In this document: positions 1 through 8,052 of the stretch, one piece after another | Layout: every line of letters begins with the position of its first letter | How positions within the stretch are numbered: position 1 is the first letter of the stretch | Source of the DNA: Thiohalobacter thiocyanaticus | GTDB taxonomy: Bacteria; Pseudomonadota; Gammaproteobacteria; Thiohalobacterales; Thiohalobacteraceae | NCBI RefSeq assembly: GCF_003932505.1 | Contig: NZ_QZMU01000001.1 | Span: 124,001 to 188,000 of the forward strand | Length of the DNA: 64,000 nucleotides | Direction: 5' to 3' | The notes under the pieces: generated by a model | The model's input: the letters and a program-made list of their open reading frames with translations, nothing else | What the model was told of the DNA's origin: nothing | Database searches by the model: none | Program-made: the position numbers and the translations under genes

Positions 1-239
1 AAGCGCCGCTGTAGCACTCCTACAGCAAGCTTCGATAACGCAGGCCTACGTTGAGCCACACAACGGCCTGTCCTTTCAAAATCAATTGTTAGGGCTTCAC
101 GCGCGTCGCTCGCGCTGTTGCGCCGCTTTGCACGGGTGGCCCCATTCCCGGCGCACGCGCCTTGATGCAGACCGCGGCCTTGAAGCCTGTGCGTGTCGTC
201 TAACTTGCGTTCTCATTAGTATTGTTCTCGTCGGGGTGG
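1..239. other. Intergenic stretch, no gene recognised
   Basis: No convincing coding region is seen here. A 7-bp hairpin (GCTGTAG / CTACAGC) lies at 8-26. The 11-base word TTGCGTTCTCA occurs twice, near 204 and 246. Reading frames through the stretch have no recognisable protein features. Confidence 0.4.
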
Positions 240-900
240 GTTCGGATTGCGTTCTCAGGCGCGCAACAACTCCAGATAGCTATCAGACCGGTGCCGCCAT
301 TACGGCCAAGCGGCTCCTTGCTCTGGGGCCTTCTTGGCGATGCGATGCAGCCGGCAAGGGCGGCCCGATGAAAAGGTCGCCACCTGTTCGCACGTCCCAC
401 GTGGACCGAACTGTCCCTGCGCCGGGCACTTCCAGCGCCTCCGCGCCAGCCAGGTCCGCCAGTCCCGGTAGACGTGGTCGATGCGCTGACGGAAGCCCTC
501 GTCCAACGGCGACATCTCCTGGGCCAGGTTGTTGAGCGGACAGCCCAGGGTGTGAGCTTGTCCCCGGCCAGGGTGTTTTTTTTTCCCATTTTGGTTCCTT
601 ATTATATGAATGATGTTGGCCAGTGATCTCGGCCTGCTCAGCGTCTGAGCCACATATCGCTGATGATGCCGCGGATCACGTCCTCGACCACGGCGTAGCC
701 CAGGGCCTGCTTGTTGGGAAAAATGATGATACAGAGCGCCTGGTTTTCGGCCCGGTCGTCGCCCTGAGCACGTCGTCCAGGCGGTGCCCTGATACACCGT
801 GGCGATAGACCTCCTGATAGGCGGATTCCAGGATCCGCCGTCGGGTGGCGTCCGGATTGCGGGTGCGCTGGCGTTCTTCGGTTGGCATGGTCTTGGTCAT
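240..900 (-). pseudogene. TetR-family regulator, broken by several frameshifts
   Basis: The N-terminal helix-turn-helix half is readable from the start at 900 (PDATRRRILESAYQEVYRHG). Reading then jumps frame at about 750 (an extra G or C before RKPGALYHHF), again at an over-long T run near 730, and several more times. The C-terminal half shows GCPLNNLAQEMSPLDEGF, a signature of one TetR subgroup with a long C-terminal ligand domain, but in two alternating frames down to about 255. At least five indels are needed to restore a protein of about 200 residues. The gene is divergent from the unknown-dsrE2 pair, so the intact ancestor probably controlled the promoter at 1001-1028. Either a real pseudogene or poor sequence; the far end is approximate. 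Confidence 0.7.
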
Positions 901-974
901 GATTACGGGCTACGCAGTCTGGCGTCCCTCTCCCCTGTAAGCAAGCAATTTGAAAATCCTGATTGAAAGAAGCT

Positions 975-1028
975 TATAAATACATACTCATTTTATTTAC
1001 TTGACTTTTCTCCTGCGAGGTCTATTTT
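975..1028 (+). promoter_or_regulatory. Sigma-70-type promoter with AT-rich imperfect palindrome
   Basis: TTGACT (1001-1006) and TATTTT (1023-1028) are separated by 16 bp. Immediately upstream, 975-1000 is AT-rich with an imperfect inverted repeat (ATAAATA ... TATTTA), a plausible operator for the divergent TetR-type gene. Predicted transcription starts near 1035 and covers the two genes that follow. Confidence 0.5.
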
Positions 1029-1076
1029 ACTACCAACTGGTTGTTTCCACGCCCATACCGACATAAGGAGGCGTTT

Positions 1077-1508
1077 ATGACCGGCACACCGACCCAGGCC
1101 CGCCCCGCCCGGGGCCTGGCCCAGACCTTACAGGAAGGCAGTTTTACCGTATTCCTGCAGGGACGACCAATCACCGCGACCCTGACACCCCGTGCCCGCA
1201 AGGCAGCCGAGTCGCTCGGCATCCCCATGGTGGTGGAGATGGAACTGTTTTTCAGCTGCCTGCTGCGCAAGCGTCTACGCTTTCATCAGGTGGATGCCGC
1301 CCCGGAATCGGTGCTGGAACCAGTCGAGCTTTACCCCGGCCTGAGCCTGCTGTTCCGGCCCGTCGTCGCGGAAGTCTGCAACATCGACACCCTGGAAGGC
1401 GCACCGCCGGTCAAGACCATGCCGGCCAAGCGTGCCGATGCCTTCATCCCGAAATGGGTGAGTATCGATCACCGTTCCGGCGCCTGGGCCGGTGACTTCG
1501 GCTATTGA
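1077..1508 (+). CDS. Unknown 143-residue protein upstream of dsrE2
   Basis: I do not recognise the family. The start at 1077 is preceded by a good ribosome site (TAAGGAG, 1064-1070); a TTG at 1041 in the same frame lacks one. The product is soluble, with no signal peptide or membrane segment. It has two cysteines in distinctive contexts (FFSCLLRKR near residue 60 and EVCNIDTLEG near residue 101). It sits 84 bp upstream of the dsrE2-like gene, behind the same promoter, so it is likely co-transcribed with a sulfur-trafficking protein. A role with DsrE2 in thiol or persulfide handling is inference from position and the cysteines only. Confidence 0.75.
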   Translation: MTGTPTQARPARGLAQTLQEGSFTVFLQGRPITATLTPRARKAAESLGIPMVVEMELFFSCLLRKRLRFHQVDAAPESVLEPVELYPGLSLLFRPVVAEVCNIDTLEGAPPVKTMPAKRADAFIPKWVSIDHRSGAWAGDFGY

Positions 1509-1592
1509 AGCCAGCGCGTGCCGTCCCGCGCACAAGACCAACACTGACGGCAATCAAGGGACCCTGTACACGATCGACCGAGGAGACCTCAC

Positions 1593-2185
1593 ATGAACGA
1601 ACCGAATGCACAAATGGACCAGTGGCTGAACGAGAAACTCGATGAACTCCTGCCACAGAAGCTCGAGGCCATCGAGGAGAGCAAGACCCCGAGCATGTCA
1701 CTGATCGCCACCAAGGGGACCCTGGACTGGGCCTATCCACCCTTCATCCTGGCCTCCACCGCCGCGGCGCTGGGCTGGGAAACCAGCATCTTCTTCACCT
1801 TTTACGGCCTGCTGCTGCTGAAGAAGGAGATCCCCTCCGAGGTCAGCCCGCTGGGCAACCCGGCCATGCCGATGAAGATGCCGTTCGGACCCAAGTGGTT
1901 CCAGAACATCACCTGGCCAATGCCGAATCTGATCATGGCCGCATCCCGGGATTCGAGAAGGTCGCCACCTCCCTGATGAAGAAGACCTTCAAGAACAAGG
2001 GTGTGGCTACGGTCGAGGAACTGCGTGAACTGTGCATCGAGGCCGACGTGAAGATGTATGCCTGCCAGATGACGGTGGACGTGTTCGGCTTTGAGCAGAG
2101 TGAATTCATCGACGGCCTGGATTATGTCGGCGCCACCTACTTTATGCCGGTAGCGCGCGAATCGGACGTCTGCCTGTTCATCTGA
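1593..2185 (+). CDS. dsrE2: DsrE2-like sulfur carrier protein, one frameshift
   Basis: DsrE/DsrF-family protein of the membrane-associated DsrE2 type. This family carries sulfane sulfur with TusA and rhodanese in sulfur oxidisers. The start has a ribosome site AGGAGA at 1581-1586. Residues 44-75 (TLDWAYPPFILASTAAALGWE and on) form the hydrophobic hairpin typical of DsrE2. The conserved cysteine lies in MYACQMTVDVFGF near residue 157. The frame breaks at about 1941: the text reads GCCGCATC where GCCGGCATC would continue as MAGIPGFEK, so one G is missing. Repaired length is about 197 residues. A terminator follows at 2218-2241. No tusA or rhodanese gene is adjacent, unlike in many sulfur oxidisers. 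Confidence 0.85.
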
Positions 2186-2217
2186 TCGGATTACACACTC
2201 CATTGGCCTGAAACCTG

Positions 2218-2241
2218 CCCGCGCATTTGCGCGGGTTTTTT
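2218..2241 (+). terminator. Intrinsic terminator after dsrE2
   Basis: Stem CCCGCGCA / TGCGCGGG with a minimal loop (2218-2235) followed by six T (2236-2241). It closes the unknown-dsrE2 transcription unit. Confidence 0.85.
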
Positions 2242-2330
2242 ATGTAGCGAGGAGTGAGGAGAAAGTCCGGCTGGCTGGAACTGCAGGGCCTGAGGTAAAC
2301 TCGACGGGAATCACAACAAGGAATTCCTGC

Positions 2331-2937
2331 ATGTCAGATACCGCAAAGTTCAACCGTGCCGTCGAACTGGATCGACGCCGCCAACCGCGAGGATCCCAAC
2401 CAGGAAACGGTCGACGGCGAGACCTGGCCCAAGGAACTGCTCTACGGCCACCGCATGAGTGACATGATCGAGCGTTTCGATCCGGATGCCGACGCCGCCG
2501 CCAAACTGGCCGTGCGGGCGCAGCACATTCAGCGCTGGAAGTCCCCACGCAGCGACTATCCGATGGACCGCAAGGGCTATCACCAGTGGCGTACCGCCCT
2601 GTACGACTTCCATGCCGAAACCGTCGGCGCCCTGCTGGAACAGGCCGGCTACGACGAGGACTTCGTCGACCGGGTCAAGCAGGCCGTGGGCAAGAAGGCG
2701 CTCAAGCGCAACCCGGACACCCAGATGGTGGAGGACATCGCCGCCCTTGTCTTCATCGAACACTACATGGAAGAGTTCGCCGGCAAGCATCCGGAATACG
2801 ACGAGGAGAAGTGGATCACCATCATCCAGCGCACCTGGCGCAAGATGTCTCCGCGGGCGCAGGAATTCGCCCTGACCGGCGGGATCCGGCTGCCGGAGGC
2901 GCTGGTGCCGCTGATTCAGAAGGCGGTGGCGGAATAG
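2331..2937 (+). CDS. DUF4202 family protein, one frameshift near the start
   Basis: Matches the DUF4202 family in length and in motifs remembered from it: IDAANREDPN, WPKELLYGHRMS, ARAQHIQRWKSPRSDYPMDR, and a C-terminal TWRKMSPRAQEFAL. The histidine-rich middle (YDFHAET, VFIEHYMEEFA) resembles metal-binding HD-like folds. Function is not established. The natural start is ATG 2331 with AAGGA at 2318-2322, giving MSDTAKFNRAVEL. An extra G at about 2370 (CTGGATC instead of CTGATC) shifts the frame. Removing it gives 201 residues. Family members occur in autotrophic sulfur and ammonia oxidisers, often near sulfate or sulfur genes (from memory). Ends one base before the convergent lipoprotein gene. 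Confidence 0.8.
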
Positions 2938-3282
2938 CTATTCACAGGGGGGAATCCTGGCGTCGGGCAGCGTCTCGACCGACTTGAAGTCCAGCGCCTC
3001 GGCCGTATCAAGACCCGATTCGTCGATGGTGTAGACATTGATCCGGCCGGTCGCCGCCCCGCACATGGCCGGGTAGGCCCTGCCGTCCTGCGCCTTGCGG
3101 CCGCACACGACCTCCACCCCTGCGCGGGTAAGTTCCCGGCGCATGTCCTCGACGGCCACCCCGCTCTCCTCGCATTGGACGGAACCGTCGTATTTGTACA
3201 CCATTATCGTATCCGGCTCGCGCATATGAACGCAGCCCGCCAGGATCAGGCAGACGATAAGCGAAATAGTTGGCAGCTTCAT
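2938..3282 (-). CDS. Small predicted lipoprotein
   Basis: 114 residues with a short signal peptide and lipobox LAGC (cysteine at residue 17), so lipidated and envelope-anchored. The mature part has four further cysteines (VQCEES, EVVCGRK, AAMCGAA-like, PPCE), compatible with two disulfide bonds in the periplasm. No family recognised. Convergent with the DUF4202 gene with no spacer, and downstream of two other small minus-strand genes. Confidence 0.7.
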   Translation of the reverse strand: MKLPTISLIVCLILAGCVHMREPDTIMVYKYDGSVQCEESGVAVEDMRRELTRAGVEVVCGRKAQDGRAYPAMCGAATGRINVYTIDESGLDTAEALDFKSVETLPDARIPPCE

Positions 3283-3296
3283 CGGAGTAATGAGAT

Positions 3297-3584
3297 TTAT
3301 TTGAATCTTGTTGCGGCCGAGCGGATTGCCTGACCGAGATCATCCCAGGCGCTCTCGACTCCCGCCTTGAGATCTTCCCACGCATCTTCACTGGCGTTTT
3401 CCAGCTCTTCGAGCTTCGTTCTGGCCGCTTCCTGCCGTGTCCTCAACTCCTCAATATGCTTGTAATATTCAAGCTGCGCATCGGCTTCGGCTGAGTCCGC
3501 TTTTGCCTTGAGCCGGTCTATCTCGGAATTCCATTCATCCAGTTGTGCCCGCAGCTTCTTTTCGTAGGCTTGTTTCTGACTCAT
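3297..3584 (-). CDS. Small coiled-coil protein (sll1863-like)
   Basis: 95 residues, nearly all helical heptads from QAYEKKLRAQLDEW to ELENASEDAWEDLKAG, ending in an amphipathic segment (WDDLGQAIRSAATRFK). This pattern is typical of the sll1863-type stress-response coiled-coil family; the family link is from memory. The start is preceded by a strong GGAGG-type ribosome site on the minus strand. No signal peptide. The gene lies 14 bp upstream of the lipoprotein gene and could be co-transcribed with it. Confidence 0.65.
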   Translation of the reverse strand: MSQKQAYEKKLRAQLDEWNSEIDRLKAKADSAEADAQLEYYKHIEELRTRQEAARTKLEELENASEDAWEDLKAGVESAWDDLGQAIRSAATRFK

Positions 3585-3681
3585 TTCCTTTTCCTCCGAT
3601 ACAGCAGGTCATTAACAAGAAAAATGCGCTACGGAAAACTATAGTAGGGAACTTCATGCGGTACCAGCCATACCGAAGGAG

Positions 3682-3948
3682 TCAGCCTTTCCTGATCAGT
3701 TCCTCGATCTCGACGACAGTGGTCTTCCATTCCTCGCTCTCATTGCCGCCCTGGGCCATCAGTTCCATGAGGCGGTAGGCAAGCTGGCGGGTTTCGGGGG
3801 TCATGTCCCGGAGTTTGTTGAGCAGGTAGAGGTACTGGCCGTTCTCGGCGGACAGGGTCTTGAGCAGGGCGAACAGCAGCAGCGAGGCACCGCCGTGAGT
3901 GTTGTCCCTGACGATCTGTCTGGTTTCCTCGAGGGGTGTCAGATCCAT
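3682..3948 (-). CDS. Unknown small helical protein
   Basis: 88 residues, no signal peptide, predicted helical. Motifs seen: LLLFALLKTLSAENGQYLYLLNKLRDM and TRQLAYRLMELMAQG. Not recognised. Codon use is like the neighbours, which supports it being real. It heads the minus-strand run 3948-2938 after a palindromic repeat. Confidence 0.55.
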   Translation of the reverse strand: MDLTPLEETRQIVRDNTHGGASLLLFALLKTLSAENGQYLYLLNKLRDMTPETRQLAYRLMELMAQGGNESEEWKTTVVEIEELIRKG

Positions 3949-3986
3949 GGGTTTTCCTTGAACAGTTCAAATCTCAACGCAGTATC

Positions 3987-4067
3987 GTAGGTCGGGTTAG
4001 CCCCGGAAGGGCGTAACCCGACGTTCCCGCCGTGAGTGTCGGGTTACGCTTTGCTAACCCGACCTAC
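3987..4067. repeat. REP-like inverted repeat (GTCGGGTTAGC type)
   Basis: Perfect 15-bp arms GTAGGTCGGGTTAGC (3987-4001) and GCTAACCCGACCTAC (4053-4067), with a second internal GTCGGGTTACG/CGTAACCCGAC pair. A related copy overlaps the end of the kinase gene at 36064-36142. Such dispersed palindromes are common in gammaproteobacterial chromosomes. Confidence 0.8.
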
Positions 4068-4084
4068 AAGACTGGCCTCCCCCG

Positions 4085-4789
4085 TCAAGGGAGAGGAATG
4101 GAACTTTTTGACGGGGTCTGGACCACCTGGTCACGCAGATAGATCGGAACCGCCTGTTCGGCGCTGACGGTCCGGCCCTGCCGATACAGCTGCAGGGCGA
4201 TGGGGATCATGTCGGCGGCGTGCGGCAGGGCATCGGGTTCATACTGGACGATTCGCCCGGTGCAGTGGTTGTTCAGGGCCTCGCCGTAGGTCTTCCAGCC
4301 GCTGCCGCGGGCCTGCCATTCGCCCTGGCCGGGACAGGTCACCCGGTCCGGCGGACGCACGGTCTCATCCACGACCGGCTGCATGACACCGTCGCGATCG
4401 CGGCGGAAGGCACCCCAGTAGACTTCATGCATGCGGGCGTCGATGGCGGCGAGCACCTCGTCATTATCGCTGCCCTGCGCCAGGGTGGCGAGGGTGGAGA
4501 CCGGGATGACCGGCAGCCCGGCGCCGAAGGCCAGTCCCTGGGTGATGCCGGCGGCGATGCGCAGGCCGGTGAAGCTGCCCGGGCCGCGGCCGAAGGCGAT
4601 GGCATTCAGTTCCCGGATGGCCAGGCCGGCCCCGTTGAGCAATTCCTCGATCATGGGCAGGATGTTGCGGGCATGGCCGCGCGGATCGACCTGACAGGTC
4701 GAAGTCATGTCCCCCTGAACGTACAGGGCGGCACTGCAGGCCTCGGTGGCGGTGTCCAGGGCCAGGATGTACTGGGCGGGAGCGTTCAT
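4085..4789 (-). CDS. tsaB: TsaB, tRNA threonylcarbamoyladenosine biosynthesis
   Basis: 234-residue ASKHA-fold protein. TsaB partners TsaD and TsaE in making the N6-threonylcarbamoyl group on A37 of ANN-decoding tRNAs; it is structural rather than catalytic. Seen: YILALDTATEACSAAL at the N-terminus, the family block FGRGPGSFTGLRIAAGITQGLAFG near residues 68-91, and IDARMHEVYWG. The start at 4789 overlaps the yoaA stop by 4 bases (ATGA), so the two are translationally coupled. The yoaA-tsaB pair is also adjacent in Escherichia coli. Confidence 0.95.
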   Translation of the reverse strand: MNAPAQYILALDTATEACSAALYVQGDMTSTCQVDPRGHARNILPMIEELLNGAGLAIRELNAIAFGRGPGSFTGLRIAAGITQGLAFGAGLPVIPVSTLATLAQGSDNDEVLAAIDARMHEVYWGAFRRDRDGVMQPVVDETVRPPDRVTCPGQGEWQARGSGWKTYGEALNNHCTGRIVQYEPDALPHAADMIPIALQLYRQGRTVSAEQAVPIYLRDQVVQTPSKSSIPLP

Positions 4790-6735
4790 GCGCGGGCCTT
4801 CGCTTCCCTGTCGGCGATGCCCGCAGCGAAGAAGGCCTCGACGTCGCGCAGCTCGCGGGTCAGCGGCATGGGCGGCAGGCTGCGGCGGAATATCCGGCCG
4901 TAGGGCTTGTTCAGCAGACGCGGGTCGCACAGCACCAGTACGCCGCGATCGGTGGCATCGCGGATCAGCCGGCCCACGCCCTGCTTGAGGGTGATCACGG
5001 CGCTGGGCACCTGGAAATCCATGAAGGGATTGCCGCCGGCCTCGCGCAGCCGGTCGATGCGGGCCTGCACCACCGGATCGCCCGGGGCGGCGAAGGGCAG
5101 CTTGTCGATCAGCACCAATGAGAGGGCCTCGCCGCGCACGTCCACGCCTTCCCAGAAGCTGCTGGTGCCGAGCAGCACGGCATTGCCGAGTTCGCGGAAA
5201 CGGCGCAGCAGTTCGCGTTTGGGCATCTGGCCCTGGACCAGCACGGGGTGCTCACACTCCTGCAGCCGCTCGGCGGCCGCCTGCAGGGCGCGGTGACTGG
5301 TGAACAGCAGGAAGGCGCGGCCGCCGCTGGCCTCGATCAGGTGTTCGGCCTGGTCCATGACCGCGTCGGTATAGCTCGGGCTGTTCGGCTCGGGCAGTGC
5401 GGCTGGCACGTATAGCAGGCCATTGGACTGAAAGTCGAACGGGCTGTCGAGCTGCAGGGTGCGTGGTTCCACCAGGCCCAGCTGCCTGGTGAAATGATGG
5501 AAGTCCTGTCCCACGGCCAGAGTGGCGGAGGTGAATACCCAGCTCGCCGGCAGGCGTTCGAGCTGCTGCTGGAAGATGGCGGCGACGTTGAGCGGCGTGA
5601 GATGAATGGCGAAACTGCGGGTGTAGGTTTCCAGCCACTGGACATGATCGCCGCCCTCCTCCGTGCACACGCTGGCCAGTTTGTGGACGAGCTGTTCGGC
5701 CCGGTGCCAGCAACCTTCCAGGCCCTTGCCGCGCGCCGCAGCGGTCTCCAGCCAAACGCGCAGCTGCTCCAGCGCGTCCCTGAGCCCGTCGAGCGCGGCC
5801 CGCACTTCGGGCTTGTGGCGGATATCCTTCCAGGGCAGACGGCGGTTGCCCTGGCCGAAGGCCAGGCGCAGGTCGGCGGCGGCCTTGTCCAGCGCGTCGG
5901 CGCTGTCGGGCAGGTCCTGCATATCACCGGCCTCGCGCAGGTGTTCGGCCCGGGTGTCGCGCGCCAGTTGCTGCAGCTGGCGGCTGCCCAGGCTCAGACC
6001 GAAGAACCGGGCGGCGGTCTCGGGCAGTTGATGCGCCTCGTCGATCACCACCACCTCGGCGCCCGGTAGCAGCTCGCCGAAGCCCTCTTCCTTGAGTGCC
6101 ATGTCGGCGCTGAGCAGATGATGGTTCACCACCACCACCTCGGCCTCCTGGGCGCGGCGCCGGGCCTTGAGCACGTAGCAGTCACGATAGGACGGGCAGT
6201 CGCTGCCCAGGCAGTTGTCGGCCGTGGAAGTCACGCGCGGCCACACCGGCGCGTCCTCGGGGATGTCGGACAGTTCACTGACATCGCCGGTGCGGGTGCG
6301 GCCGGACCAGTCGTTGATGCTCTGCACCTCGGCGGCCTGGCGGCGCCGGGCGAAGCGTCCTTCCTCCAGGGTGAGCTGCAGGCGGTGCAGGCACAGGTAA
6401 TTGGACCGGCCCTTGAGCAGGGCGATTTTCGGTTGCACACCCAGCGCCTCGCACACGCGCGGCAGGTCGGTGTGGAACAGCTGATCCTGCAGGTGTCGCG
6501 TGCCGGTGGAGAGGATGGCCCGTTTGCCGCTGTGCAGCACCGGCACCAGATAGGCGTAGGTCTTGCCGATGCCGGTACCGGCCTCGACCACCAGCTGTTC
6601 GCGGGCCTCGATGGCCTGCTCCACGGCAGCGGCCATGCGCAGCTGCGGTTCGCGCACATTGAAGCCGTTCACCAGTTCGGCGAAGGGGCCGGATTGGCCC
6701 AGGAGGTCGGCGGCTGTGGTGTGGAAATCGGTCAC
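4786..6735 (-). CDS. yoaA: YoaA/DinG-type ATP-dependent DNA helicase
   Basis: 649 residues, the usual YoaA length. XPD-like superfamily 2 helicase with an iron-sulfur domain, known to help repair damaged or stalled replication forks. Walker A EAGTGIGKTY lies at 51-60. The Fe-S cysteines include CLGSDCPSYRDC near residue 175. The Walker B/DEAH box VVVIDEAHQLPE lies near 230. The C-terminal motif VI region reads LKQGVGRLIRDATDRG. The gene is upstream of and overlaps tsaB. No frameshift is seen. Confidence 0.93.
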   Translation of the reverse strand: MTDFHTTAADLLGQSGPFAELVNGFNVREPQLRMAAAVEQAIEAREQLVVEAGTGIGKTYAYLVPVLHSGKRAILSTGTRHLQDQLFHTDLPRVCEALGVQPKIALLKGRSNYLCLHRLQLTLEEGRFARRRQAAEVQSINDWSGRTRTGDVSELSDIPEDAPVWPRVTSTADNCLGSDCPSYRDCYVLKARRRAQEAEVVVVNHHLLSADMALKEEGFGELLPGAEVVVIDEAHQLPETAARFFGLSLGSRQLQQLARDTRAEHLREAGDMQDLPDSADALDKAAADLRLAFGQGNRRLPWKDIRHKPEVRAALDGLRDALEQLRVWLETAAARGKGLEGCWHRAEQLVHKLASVCTEEGGDHVQWLETYTRSFAIHLTPLNVAAIFQQQLERLPASWVFTSATLAVGQDFHHFTRQLGLVEPRTLQLDSPFDFQSNGLLYVPAALPEPNSPSYTDAVMDQAEHLIEASGGRAFLLFTSHRALQAAAERLQECEHPVLVQGQMPKRELLRRFRELGNAVLLGTSSFWEGVDVRGEALSLVLIDKLPFAAPGDPVVQARIDRLREAGGNPFMDFQVPSAVITLKQGVGRLIRDATDRGVLVLCDPRLLNKPYGRIFRRSLPPMPLTRELRDVEAFFAAGIADREAKARA

Positions 6736-6798
6736 GCGTCAGTTCGTGGCTGGCTGGGCAAATCCGGCAGGTATTTATCGGAACTCTCTGATATCAAT

Positions 6799-6858
6799 CC
6801 GTCACTGCGAGCGCAGCGTGGCAATCTCGTACCGCGGCTCCGCGCCTCGCAATGACGG
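6799..6858. repeat. CGTCATTGCGAG-type palindromic repeat
   Basis: Arms CCGTCACTGCGAG (6799-6811) and CTCGCAATGACGG (6846-6858) with an internal GGCAATCTCGTA. Same family as 17846-17933 and 46405-46490. It fills most of the gap between yoaA and the next gene. Confidence 0.75.
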
Positions 6859-6892
6859 ACTCTGTTGAATGATTCAAAACGCTTCCGCAGTC

Positions 6893-7405
6893 TCAATCAA
6901 GCCGCCCCTCTTCCCGGGTCCAGACCAGCCGGCCGATGGCCTTGAAGCGGGCGATCGACAGGGGGCCGCGCTTGCTGCGTTTGCTGGCCGCGGCCTCGTC
7001 GATGGTCGCGGTGATGACGTCGCGTCCGGCTTCGTAGATCTCGGTGGGCTCGTAGCTGTCGTCCATCAGCACCAGCACCACGCTGTCCCAGTCCTTGTCC
7101 AGCTTGAGCTGGCCGAGACGGTGGCCGGACTTGCTCTCGTCGAAAATGGTGCGGCACTTGATCTGGACCCGGCGGCCGCGACCGACGGCGTCGTAACCGG
7201 CCTCACGATCGCCGACCAGTTCCAGGTCGAGCAGCCGGGCGGCATCGTTCTCGGCGATCTCGGCGCTGATGCCGGGCAGCGGCTTGCCGGTGGCCCGCCA
7301 GTAATCGGCCGCCAGCTGGCGGGCCTGGGAGATCAGCTTGTCGACGGCGTAGGGATTCTCCTCGCCGCCCTGCTTGTCATTGTCGTTGGATTTCGGCTCG
7401 GCCAT
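6893..7405 (-). CDS. Unknown protein with possible PD-(D/E)XK-like core
   Basis: 170 residues starting MAEPKSNDNDKQ (ATG at 7405). The centre reads LVGDREAGYDAVGRGRRVQIKCRTIFDE: an Asp followed about a dozen residues later by Q-I-K. That is the spacing of the PD-(D/E)XK nuclease core with Gln in place of Glu. The C-terminal half has SVVLVLMDDSYEPTEIYEA, as in related hypothetical nuclease-fold proteins. The family is not firmly identified and the catalytic assignment is inference. No signal peptide. The gene is single, between yoaA and the lipoprotein/mrcB pair, all on the minus strand. Confidence 0.6.
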   Translation of the reverse strand: MAEPKSNDNDKQGGEENPYAVDKLISQARQLAADYWRATGKPLPGISAEIAENDAARLLDLELVGDREAGYDAVGRGRRVQIKCRTIFDESKSGHRLGQLKLDKDWDSVVLVLMDDSYEPTEIYEAGRDVITATIDEAAASKRSKRGPLSIARFKAIGRLVWTREEGRLD

Positions 7406-7506
7406 GATGCCCGGTCGCTCCTGTCTGTGAGATGTTGGGCCTTGCCCAGCCAAGCCCAACCTACGACATCCCGCACTCTCGGGCATTCTACAATGTTGAC
7501 AGCCAG

Positions 7507-8052
7507 TTAGCGCAAGGAATCGGCCCGGCGCTCGGCCTCGGCCGCCCCTCGCTCGTCCCCCTGATGGCGCCGGGCACGGGCGATCAGGCGCCAGTTACGG
7601 GCCTGCAGCAGGGAATCGTCGCCGGCCAGACTGCTGGATTTGGCCGCCAGCTGTTCGGCCTGGCGGTACTGGCCCTGCTGCAGCCGGACCTCGGCCAGAC
7701 GGTTCCACAGCACGGGATTGCGCGGCTCGATGCGCAGGCCGCGTTCCAGCGACACGGCCGCGGCCGACCAGTCGCGCTCGCGGCTGGCCGCCTCGGCCTG
7801 TCCGAGCAGGCTGGCCACTGCCGGACTGGCACCGGAACTGGAACGTTCCAGCGGGATAACGACCACATCCGCTCCATCTTCCGGGGTGTCGGCGGTGGCG
7901 GCCGGCGCGGGCGCCCTGCCCCCGCCGGTCCCGGCCGGTTGGCCGGCATCGATGACCGGCGCGCGTTCCCCCGGCGGCACGCTGGCGCAGGCCGAGAGCA
8001 GCAGCGCGGTCAGGGGCAGTAATCGGAACAGAATCTGTGTCAGTCGAACCAT
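7507..8052 (-). CDS. TPR-type outer-membrane lipoprotein
   Basis: 181 residues with signal peptide and lipobox LLSAC (cysteine near residue 20). A Pro/Ala linker follows, then tetratricopeptide-like helices (LLGQAEAASRERDWSAAAVSLERGLRIEPRNPVLWNRLAEVRLQQGQYRQAEQLAAKS). The start overlaps the last 13 bases of mrcB, so it is coupled to PBP1b. The arrangement recalls outer-membrane lipoproteins that activate PBP1a/b (LpoA has TPRs; LpoB-type and LpoP-type activators sit next to mrcB). An LpoP-like activator of PBP1b is a reasonable inference: in Pseudomonas LpoP is a TPR lipoprotein encoded beside mrcB. Confidence 0.8.
   Translation of the reverse strand: MVRLTQILFRLLPLTALLLSACASVPPGERAPVIDAGQPAGTGGGRAPAPAATADTPEDGADVVVIPLERSSSGASPAVASLLGQAEAASRERDWSAAAVSLERGLRIEPRNPVLWNRLAEVRLQQGQYRQAEQLAAKSSSLAGDDSLLQARNWRLIARARRHQGDERGAAEAERRADSLR

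Noticed and set aside
1-90. Possible integron attC-like site (TTGTTAGGGC with nearby GCGTTAT)
   Set aside because: The core sites do not fit RYYYAAC/GTTRRRY and no matching inner arms were found; no integrase is nearby.
198-225. Fur-box-like sequence (GCGTTCTCATTAGTATTGTTCTC)
   Set aside because: Matches only part of the Fur consensus and lies at the decayed 3' end of the tetR remnant with no gene downstream.
86-535. 149-residue plus-strand reading frame
   Set aside because: Composition is unlike a protein and it lies antisense to the tetR remnant; no motif or ribosome site.
3987-4067. CRISPR-like repeat
   Set aside because: A single inverted repeat without spaced direct repeats; the same holds for the other palindromes listed.
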